A stretch of DNA of 6,623 nt from contig JANXYS010000386.1 in NCBI GenBank assembly GCA_025355935.1, forward strand, positions 1 through 6,623, written 5' to 3'. This document shows positions 1 through 5,588 of the stretch, one piece after another. The notes beneath the pieces were generated by a model that did not search any database, was not told where the DNA came from, and worked only from the letters and a program-made list of their open reading frames with translations. The position numbers and the translations under genes are program-made. Source of the DNA: Chitinophagales bacterium (lineage in GTDB: Bacteria; Bacteroidota; Bacteroidia; Chitinophagales; Chitinophagaceae). Every line of letters starts with the position of its first letter. Within the stretch, counting starts at the first letter, position 1.

Positions 1-1
1 T

Positions 2-2551
2 ATTTTAAAACCAAAATCCGAAATGCTGCGGTTATTCCGTCAATACCCTGAGGCGCTGGAAAATACTCACCGGATAAAAGAAGCCTGCCGGTTTTCACTC
101 GATGAGTTAAAATATGAGTACCCGGAAGAAATTACAACTGATGGCCGGACCCCACAGGAAGAACTTACGTTCCTCGCATTCGAAGGTGCCAGGGAACGCT
201 ATGGGTCGAATCTTTCAGAAAAAACAATCGCGGCTATTAACTACGAATTAAAGTTTATACAGGAGATGAATTATGCGGCATATTTCCTAACTGTGTATGA
301 TATCGTTCGGTTTGCCAGGGAGCAAAAAATACTTTGCCAGGGGCGCGGGTCTGCTGCCAATTCAACTGTTTGCTATTGCCTTGGAATCACTTCGGTGGAT
401 CCTTCCAAGTTTGATTTGTTGTTCGAACGGTTTATTTCTTCCGCCCGAAATGAGCCTCCTGATATTGATGTGGATTTTGAACATGAGCGCAGGGAAGAAG
501 TAATGCAATACATTTTCAATAAATATGGCCGCGACCGCGCCGCTATTATTGCAACTGTTACACAACAGCATCAAAAAGGTGCTATTCGTGATGTGGGAAA
601 AGCGATGGGGTTATCAGTTGATACCTTAAAGGCTTTGTCAGGATCAATCTGGGAATTTACCGATGAATGGTTTAAAGGTAAACGCATTAAAGAACAAGGT
701 CTGAACCCCGGCGATCTTCACTTGCAAAAAGTACTTCAACTTACCAAAGAATATATAGGATTTCCACGTCAGTTGGGACAGCATACGGGAGGCTTTGTAA
801 TAACGCGGGGGAAGCTTTCTGATCTTTGCCCGATCATGAATGCACGGATGATTGACAGAACCTGCATTGAATGGAATAAAGATGATATTGATGCCCTCGG
901 ATTTATGAAGATTGATGTATTAGCTCTTGGAATGCTCACCTGTATTCGTAAGAGTTTTGATATCGCAAAAGAGAATTACAACCTCGATCTCACTTTAGCC
1001 AATATCCCTCAGGATGTTGAAGAAGTTTATGACATGATTTGTCATGCAGATACTATTGGAGTTTTTCAAATAGAAAGTCGTGCACAGCAATCGATGTTAC
1101 CGAGATTAAGACCGCGATGTTTTTACGACCTGGTAATTGAAGTTGCCATTGTTCGTCCGGGGCCAATCCAGGGTGATATGGTACATCCTTATTTGCGCAG
1201 GCGGAATGGAGAAGAGCCCGTTGAATACCCCTCTAAAGAATTGGAAGAAATATTGGGTAGAACGCTGGGGGTTCCGCTTTTCCAGGAACAGGCAATGAAA
1301 ATTGCAATTGTAGCTGCAAACTTTACTGCCGCGGAGGCAGATGGTTTACGCAGGAGTATGGCTACATTTAAAGCAAAAGGTCTTGTAACTCAATACGAAG
1401 AAAAATTAATTAGCGGAATGATTAAAAACGGGTACAAACTTGAATATGCCCAAAGAGTTTTTAAGCAATTGGAAGGGTTTGGTAGCTATGGATTTCCTGA
1501 AAGCCACGCTGCCAGTTTTGCGCTACTGGTGTATGTATCCTCATGGATGAAATGTTTTTACCCGGATGTATTTTGTTGCGCCATCCTTAATAGTATGCCG
1601 ATGGGATTTTACCAGCCCGCACAATTGATTACCGATGCAAAAAAACATGGGGTTGAAGTGCGGGAGATCGATGTTAACTTTTCGCATTGGGATAATAAGC
1701 TGGAAGAAAGATCCGGAAAATATTGTTCTCTTCGCCTTGGTTTCCGCCAGGTTAAAAGTTTAAGGCTGGAAGATATAGAAACTTTGCTTTCAATGAGAAA
1801 GAAAGAGTACCGCAACATGAATGATTTGCGTATTGCATTAGTGCCAGAAAACGCATTGGAATTATTGGCTGATGCGGATGCCTTCAGATCTGTTGGACTC
1901 GACAGGAGGCAAGCGTTATGGGAAGTATCAACTAAAGACCGCCCGGTTGAAATGTTTTCAGGTCAACAACCTGCTGATGCAATTGATGAAAAAATTACTT
2001 TACCCCTGATGGCTGAATCTGAACATGTAGTTCATGATTATGCGTCAACGTCTTTTTCTTTAAAAGCACACCCGGTCAAATTTATACGGGAGAAATTGCA
2101 ACAACTTCATATTGTCTCTACCAATCAATTATCAGGTTTAAAAGATGGGTCCCTGGTAAAAGTTGCCGGCTTGGTTCTGGTACGACAGCGACCCGGTACT
2201 GCAGGCGGAATCTGCTTCATGACAATCGAAGATGAAACGGGGTTTGCTAACTTAGTGATTTTTGAAAAGTTATTTGATGAGTTTCGAAAAGAAATTCTAC
2301 AAGCCAGGCTAATAATGGTTGAAGGAAAGGTGCAGATAGAAGGGGAAGTAATACACGTAATAGTAAAGCGTTGCCATGATTTTTCCAAACTTCTTCGGCA
2401 TCTTACCCTTTCAGAGAAAGCGGATCCCAATGTTTTAACGCTCGCGCGACCGGATGAAAAATCAATTCCCGTACATGCACAAAAGGATACTTTTAAAAAG
2501 AAAGAAGCAATTCAAGAAAGTATTTTTCCAGTAGCGAGGAATTTTAAATGA
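2..2551 (+). CDS. dnaE2: Error-prone DNA polymerase DnaE2 (ImuC), C-family, 5'-partial
   Basis: This is a C-family translesion polymerase that extends past lesions during SOS mutagenesis, normally with ImuA and ImuB. The frame has no stop before the left edge. Seven in-frame codons (ILKPKSE) precede the ATG at 23 and match the family, so that ATG is internal; about 200 residues, mainly the PHP domain, are missing. Numbering from that ATG: the palm has CQGRGSAAN (105-113), PDIDVDF (146-152) with catalytic D148 and D150, and KIDVLAL (296-302) with the third aspartate D298. The segment GSYGFPESHAASFALLVY (487-504) and the downstream PMGFY are typical of DnaE2 rather than DnaE1. A helix-hairpin-helix region (about 600-635) and an OB-fold (about 710-785, with AGLVLVRQRPGTAGG) follow. 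The last residues, VARNFK, resemble the usual DnaE2 terminus, so the 3' end looks intact. All three catalytic aspartates are present, so it is probably active. imuA and imuB are not in the window. The neighbouring gene is convergent, not in the same operon. Confidence 0.95.
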   Translation: MLKPKSEMLRLFRQYPEALENTHRIKEACRFSLDELKYEYPEEITTDGRTPQEELTFLAFEGARERYGSNLSEKTIAAINYELKFIQEMNYAAYFLTVYDIVRFAREQKILCQGRGSAANSTVCYCLGITSVDPSKFDLLFERFISSARNEPPDIDVDFEHERREEVMQYIFNKYGRDRAAIIATVTQQHQKGAIRDVGKAMGLSVDTLKALSGSIWEFTDEWFKGKRIKEQGLNPGDLHLQKVLQLTKEYIGFPRQLGQHTGGFVITRGKLSDLCPIMNARMIDRTCIEWNKDDIDALGFMKIDVLALGMLTCIRKSFDIAKENYNLDLTLANIPQDVEEVYDMICHADTIGVFQIESRAQQSMLPRLRPRCFYDLVIEVAIVRPGPIQGDMVHPYLRRRNGEEPVEYPSKELEEILGRTLGVPLFQEQAMKIAIVAANFTAAEADGLRRSMATFKAKGLVTQYEEKLISGMIKNGYKLEYAQRVFKQLEGFGSYGFPESHAASFALLVYVSSWMKCFYPDVFCCAILNSMPMGFYQPAQLITDAKKHGVEVREIDVNFSHWDNKLEERSGKYCSLRLGFRQVKSLRLEDIETLLSMRKKEYRNMNDLRIALVPENALELLADADAFRSVGLDRRQALWEVSTKDRPVEMFSGQQPADAIDEKITLPLMAESEHVVHDYASTSFSLKAHPVKFIREKLQQLHIVSTNQLSGLKDGSLVKVAGLVLVRQRPGTAGGICFMTIEDETGFANLVIFEKLFDEFRKEILQARLIMVEGKVQIEGEVIHVIVKRCHDFSKLLRHLTLSEKADPNVLTLARPDEKSIPVHAQKDTFKKKEAIQESIFPVARNFK

Positions 2552-2581
2552 CGAGTTTCGCGAATTCGTATAAACGGGTAT

Positions 2582-2622
2582 AAAAAAAAGCCAACGATCT
2601 TTCGAACGTTGACCTCCCTTTT
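2582..2622. terminator. Hairpin terminator between convergent genes, stronger on the minus strand
   Basis: The stem is 2590-2599 paired with 2604-2613, with a TTTC loop at 2600-2603. The core is CAACG/CGTTG, flanked by one C-A and one A-A mismatch. An uninterrupted A8 at 2582-2589 abuts the stem, giving U8 on the minus strand, which is the classical intrinsic-terminator form for the ABC-F transcript about 200 nt past its stop codon. On the plus strand the hairpin is followed only by CCTCCC and a T4 run (2619-2622), so termination of dnaE2, whose stop is about 40 nt upstream, is less certain. A bidirectional role is inferred from the convergent layout. Confidence 0.6.
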
Positions 2623-2671
2623 AACCTTCAATTACTATCAACAGAGTTTTATATTTATTTTAAATTTGAAT

Positions 2672-2697
2672 AAACATTTTTTGTATAGAAAATGTTT
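2672..2697. repeat. AT-rich perfect inverted repeat, 9-bp arms
   Basis: AAACATTTT (2672-2680) is the exact reverse complement of AAAATGTTT (2689-2697), with an 8-base spacer. Each arm has only one G/C, so an RNA hairpin would be weak. No T-run makes it a clear terminator. It may add to 3'-end formation in this convergent gap or may be chance in AT-rich DNA. The rest of the gap, 2698-2808, shows nothing recognisable. Confidence 0.3.
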
Positions 2698-2808
2698 TAC
2701 CCTCCGTCCATTTTTACACATGCTCTCACATAAGACAACAAAATGACAGCAATTTTACGGCCTGACGCAGGATTTCACATTTTTATAACAGATATGAAAT
2801 ATTTTTAT

Positions 2809-4746
2809 CTATGCCACTCCCTTTTCCTCGAGTTCCATCATCCGCTCAAAGGCTTCTTCGTATTCAACATTAAGAGTTTCCAATTCCAAAACTGATTTTT
2901 TATATTTATTTTCTGCCTGCATAAACTTAACCTTATCGCCATAAATCTCAGGATCCCCTAGAGCATTTTCCAGTGTCATTTTATTTTTGACCAAGGCAGC
3001 TAGCTTGTCTTCGAGTTGTTTACAATGTTTCTTAACCTGATCTAGTTGCTTTTTGGCCTCGTTGCTAATAGGTTTCTCTATTGGCTTCACAGCAACTTTT
3101 ACTTCTGCTTCGGGCTTTGCGTTCTTTTTATTTTCAGCTTCCGCTTTCACCCGCCGTTCCTTCCAGTCTTCCCACTCTGCATACGTACCTTTAAATTCGA
3201 GTATTTTATGATCTTCTATTTCCCAGATCTTATTGGCAAGCCTGCTGATAAAATACCTGTCGTGGCTAACGAGCACTATACTTCCTTCGTATTTAACCAG
3301 CGACTGTACCAACAGGTCAACCGAATGTATGTCCAGGTGATTCGTAGGCTCATCGAGCATGAGAAAATTAGCGCGGCTGGCAATGGTTTTCGCCAGGGCA
3401 ACTCTTGCCTTTTCTCCGCCGCTTAGCACTTTAATTTTTTTATCAACTGAATCGCCACTAAAAAGAAAGGCACCTAGCAAGCTACGCAACTCAAGGTCAT
3501 TTTTACCGCTGCGGGCATCTTTTAGCTCTTCCAGTACATCGTTATTTTGATTAAGCGCTTCCAGCTGGTGCTGGGCATAAAAACTCTCCTGAACGTTATG
3601 TCCCCAGATACGTTCGCCGTCAAAAGTTTCTGCATCTGCAATAATTCGCAGAAGGGTCGACTTACCTTTACCGTTAGCGCCAATGAGCGCAATTTTGTCG
3701 CCCCGTTCAATTTCAGCACTGGTGTTTTCAACAATCTCAATGTCCTTAAAGCGTTTGCTTATATTTTTCAGGGTTACAATGGTTCGCCCAGGTTGGCGTT
3801 CAACCGAAAAATTTATCTTCATGTTGGGCCGTTCTATTTCTACATCCTCGATCCGGTCTAACTTTTCCAATCTTTTTACAATACTCTGTGCGGCTGCGGC
3901 CTTACTGGCCTTCGCTTTGAACCTTTCTACGAACCGCTCGTTCTGCCTGATATAATCCTGCTGGTTTTCAAAGGCTTTCTTCTGCATATCTACCCGGATC
4001 TCCTTCTCCTGCTCGTAATAGGAATAGTTGCCAGTATAAAAATGGAGTTCGCGCTGGTATAATTCCACCACTTTATTTACCATCCTGTCCAGGAAAAAAC
4101 GATCATGGCTTACGATAACTACGGCGCCCGGGTAATGAGACAGGTACTTTTCCAACCACTCGATGCTTGGCAGATCCAGGTGATTCGTAGGTTCATCTAG
4201 TAACAAAACATCCGGGTTCATCAATATCATTTTCGCCAGCAACACCCTCATCCTCCAACCTCCGCTAAACAATTTATAGGGCTTATGTAAGTCAGCATTA
4301 GGAAAACCCAAACCTTGTAAAATTTCTTCCGTGCGGTGATGAATGCTATAACCGTCCAACACTTCCATCTCATGTAAAAGATCACTGTATTTTTCTACAA
4401 GTTTTTCATCCCCGGTTTTTTCCAGTTCAGCGCCTACTATTTCCAGTTCTTTTTCTACTTCTTTCACCCGCTCAAAGGCTCCCATCGCCACCTCCACAAT
4501 TGATTCGTTGGTTTCAAACCCAAGAAGATCCTGGTTTAGAAAACCGATAGTTGTTTCCCTGCCTTTCTCAACAGTTCCGGCAGCGGGGCTATACTGGCCG
4601 GTAAGTACTTTTAATAAAGTCGATTTGCCTGTTCCGTTGTAACCTATCAATCCTATTCTTTCTCCTGGTTGAATATGCCAGGTCGCATCTTCCACGATAG
4701 TGCGGGCACCAAATTCAAAAGTCACGTTTTGTAAGCCTAAAAGCAT
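2809..4746 (-). CDS. ABC-F family ATPase (YheS/Uup-like), ribosome-associated
   Basis: This is a soluble tandem ABC ATPase without membrane segments. ABC-F proteins bind the ribosomal E site and adjust the P-site tRNA; some relieve stalled translation, others protect against antibiotics. Numbered from ATG 4746 (645 aa): cassette 1 has Walker A GYNGTGKS (35-42), signature FSGGWRMR (160-167), Walker B with LLLDEPTNHLD (181-191) and SHDR (213-216). The linker, about 235-325, starts with YTGNYSYYE and is rich in basic helices, as expected for a P-site-tRNA interaction motif. Cassette 2 has GANGKGKS (356-363), LSGGEKAR (441-448), LMLDEPTNHLD (462-472) and SHDR (494-497). A Lys/Glu-rich stretch (about 530-560) leads into a C-terminal coiled coil (about 562-642). 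FSGGWRMR, the linker and the tail resemble E. coli YheS. Both ATP sites look intact. The ATG at 4746 is preferred because homologues begin here, AGGA lies 5 nt upstream, and a promoter box lies 18 nt upstream. A resistance role cannot be excluded, but a housekeeping role is likelier. Confidence 0.93.
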   Translation of the reverse strand: MLLGLQNVTFEFGARTIVEDATWHIQPGERIGLIGYNGTGKSTLLKVLTGQYSPAAGTVEKGRETTIGFLNQDLLGFETNESIVEVAMGAFERVKEVEKELEIVGAELEKTGDEKLVEKYSDLLHEMEVLDGYSIHHRTEEILQGLGFPNADLHKPYKLFSGGWRMRVLLAKMILMNPDVLLLDEPTNHLDLPSIEWLEKYLSHYPGAVVIVSHDRFFLDRMVNKVVELYQRELHFYTGNYSYYEQEKEIRVDMQKKAFENQQDYIRQNERFVERFKAKASKAAAAQSIVKRLEKLDRIEDVEIERPNMKINFSVERQPGRTIVTLKNISKRFKDIEIVENTSAEIERGDKIALIGANGKGKSTLLRIIADAETFDGERIWGHNVQESFYAQHQLEALNQNNDVLEELKDARSGKNDLELRSLLGAFLFSGDSVDKKIKVLSGGEKARVALAKTIASRANFLMLDEPTNHLDIHSVDLLVQSLVKYEGSIVLVSHDRYFISRLANKIWEIEDHKILEFKGTYAEWEDWKERRVKAEAENKKNAKPEAEVKVAVKPIEKPISNEAKKQLDQVKKHCKQLEDKLAALVKNKMTLENALGDPEIYGDKVKFMQAENKYKKSVLELETLNVEYEEAFERMMELEEKGVA

Positions 4747-4751
4747 TGTAT

Positions 4752-4755
4752 TCCT
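4752..4755 (-). promoter_or_regulatory. AGGA ribosome-binding-like site deciding the ABC-F start
   Basis: On the minus strand AGGA is followed by the 5-nt spacer ATACA and then ATG (4746-4744). Shine-Dalgarno sequences are often absent in Bacteroidota, so this is supporting rather than decisive evidence for the start at 4746. Confidence 0.45.
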
Positions 4756-4764
4756 ATTTTTTTG

Positions 4765-4772
4765 CAAAAGTA
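4765..4772 (-). promoter_or_regulatory. Bacteroidota -7 promoter box (TACTTTTG) for the ABC-F gene
   Basis: The minus strand reads TACTTTTG, a perfect match to the Bacteroidota primary sigma factor consensus TAnnTTTG. It ends 18 nt before the ATG at 4746, which would give a leader of roughly 12 nt. No clear TTG lies 17-23 nt upstream; the nearest resemblance is TTA at 4791-4789, 16 nt away, so the -33 element is weak or absent. The box lies inside the reading frame if the upstream GTG (4788) were used, which argues against that start. Confidence 0.6.
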
Positions 4773-4792
4773 ACTTTTTAAAGGCCACTAAC

Positions 4793-4811
4793 GGCTAAAA
4801 GAAGGCTAAAA
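4793..4811. repeat. Direct repeat GGCTAAAA x2, 11-bp period
   Basis: GGCTAAAA occurs at 4793-4800 and again at 4804-4811, separated by GAA. The 11-bp period is about one helical turn, so both copies face the same side of the DNA. They lie 21-39 bp upstream of the minus-strand -7 box, at and beyond where the -33 element would be, a plausible activator position. No known regulator is recognised. Confidence 0.35.
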
Positions 4812-4819
4812 TCTATGAT

Positions 4820-4837
4820 TGTGACCAACTGGTTACA
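4820..4837. promoter_or_regulatory. Operator-like dyad TGTGACCA-AC-TGGTTACA
   Basis: Two 8-bp arms (4820-4827 and 4830-4837) are reverse complements apart from one G/T position, around a 2-bp centre. The outer TGTGA/TTACA resembles the arms of a CRP/FNR-type site, but the spacing is 8 rather than 6 bp. It lies between the two divergent promoters, about 50 bp from the ABC-F -7 box and about 100 bp from the DUF3347 -7 box. Assignment to a regulator is not possible from this sequence alone. Confidence 0.35.
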
Positions 4838-4914
4838 CGAAGTTTTGGCTATGTTCCTGCTAGTCTTTAAGCAGCACTAATGAAAATACAGTCATCATTC
4901 CGTCCATCAAATTA

Positions 4915-4946
4915 TTGCCGGGGCTTGGTTATAAGTTCTAACTTTG
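4915..4946 (+). promoter_or_regulatory. Bacteroidota promoter (TTG-N21-TAACTTTG) for the DUF3347-receptor unit
   Basis: TTG at 4915-4917 and TAACTTTG at 4939-4946 match both parts of the Bacteroidota consensus (TTG, TAnnTTTG) with a 21-bp spacer. The -7 box ends only 12 nt before the ATG at 4959, so transcription would begin around 4951-4953 and leave a leader of about 6-8 nt with no Shine-Dalgarno sequence. Confidence 0.7.
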
Positions 4947-4958
4947 TAAAAAAACGAG

Positions 4959-5573
4959 ATGAGAAAACTTCTTTTTGTACTGGCGGCAGTGTTGGTGGCC
5001 ATTAGTGTGTATTGGTTTATGCTGCGTAAAAAGGAGTCTGGCCCAAAAGCTCCGAAACAGTCGGCCCTTGCCTTGAAAAAACATTCAGTCTCTTTTAATA
5101 AAAGCATCGATACGTTAATGTCATCATATCTTGCTGTAAAAAACGCTTTTGTTGAATCAGATACTAGTGCCGCTAAGCAGTCTACGCTTGCATTCATTAC
5201 CGAGCTTGACCGGATACCAATTGAAGAATTAAGGAAGGATACAGCAAGTATTTTTGAAACAGTACAATCGAGTATCTCGGATGTACGGGCAAATGCCGCT
5301 TCACTTGTTCAGCAGAATTCGATAGAAGAAATGCGGAAAGATTTTAGCATGGTAACCGAAATGTTATATCCCACTTTCTTTACAGCTATAAATTACGAAG
5401 GCCCTAAATTATTTCTTGAGAACTGCCCAATGGCTTTCGGTGATGATGCACCTGCAAACTGGTTAAGCAACAGTCCTGAAATCGTGAACCCATATTTAGG
5501 AAAAAATCATCCAAAATATAAAGCTACCATGCTGCATTGCGGCGAAGTGAAAGATTCTCTTGTAGCTAGATAA
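4959..5573 (+). CDS. DUF3347 domain protein, membrane-anchored, putative metal-binding
   Basis: The 204-residue protein has a short basic N-terminus and a hydrophobic segment (about 4-22) followed by RKK. It is either a single membrane anchor or an uncleaved signal; no lipobox cysteine is present. The rest (about 45-204) fits the Bacteroidota domain DUF3347: an amphipathic helical region, then a C-terminal core with ENCPMAF (155-160, C156 and M158), ANWLS (166-170), NPYLGK (177-182) and MLHCGEV (191-197, M191, H193, C194). Family members keep this CPM...WLS...NPY...MLxCG pattern, and some are joined or adjacent to copper/heavy-metal efflux proteins, so metal binding by the Cys/Met/His residues is a reasonable inference, not proven. 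Compared with the usual form, the stretch between NPY and MLxCG appears several residues longer (KNHPKYKAT). It has its own promoter and lies 15 bp before a TonB-dependent receptor gene, so the two are probably cotranscribed. The exact role is unknown. Confidence 0.85.
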   Translation: MRKLLFVLAAVLVAISVYWFMLRKKESGPKAPKQSALALKKHSVSFNKSIDTLMSSYLAVKNAFVESDTSAAKQSTLAFITELDRIPIEELRKDTASIFETVQSSISDVRANAASLVQQNSIEEMRKDFSMVTEMLYPTFFTAINYEGPKLFLENCPMAFGDDAPANWLSNSPEIVNPYLGKNHPKYKATMLHCGEVKDSLVAR

Positions 5574-5588
5574 ACGGCCCCCGTCTCC

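Noticed and set aside
2125..2430. 101-residue minus-strand frame inside dnaE2
   Set aside because: It lies wholly opposite the well-conserved OB-fold coding region and has no recognisable domain; it is a shadow of the real gene.
1..2551. dnaE2 as a truncated pseudogene
   Set aside because: The apparent truncation is only the window edge: the frame is open to base 2, the family-like sequence continues to the edge, there are no internal stops, and all three catalytic aspartates are present.
2759..2774. CCTG-ACG-CAGG mini-hairpin downstream of the ABC-F stop as a possible terminator
   Set aside because: The stem is only 4 bp and is not followed by a T-run on either strand; the hairpin at 2590-2613 is much better.
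2743..2895. 50-residue plus-strand reading frame starting in the convergent gap
   Set aside because: It runs into the 3' end of the ABC-F gene on the opposite strand, has no promoter box or ribosome-binding site, and its Phe-rich composition is what antisense of that coding region would give.
3046..3426. 126-residue plus-strand frame opposite the ABC-F gene
   Set aside because: It is antisense to conserved cassette 2 and the C-terminal region, has Phe/Cys-rich low-quality sequence, and matches no family I recognise.
4857..4874. CTGCT...AGCAG inverted repeat upstream of the DUF3347 promoter
   Set aside because: Only 5-bp arms with an 8-base spacer and no extension; this is expected by chance in a 200-bp gap.
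4907..5197. 96-residue minus-strand frame opposite the promoter and 5' part of the DUF3347 gene
   Set aside because: It overlaps a well-formed plus-strand promoter and a recognisable gene and shows no domain.
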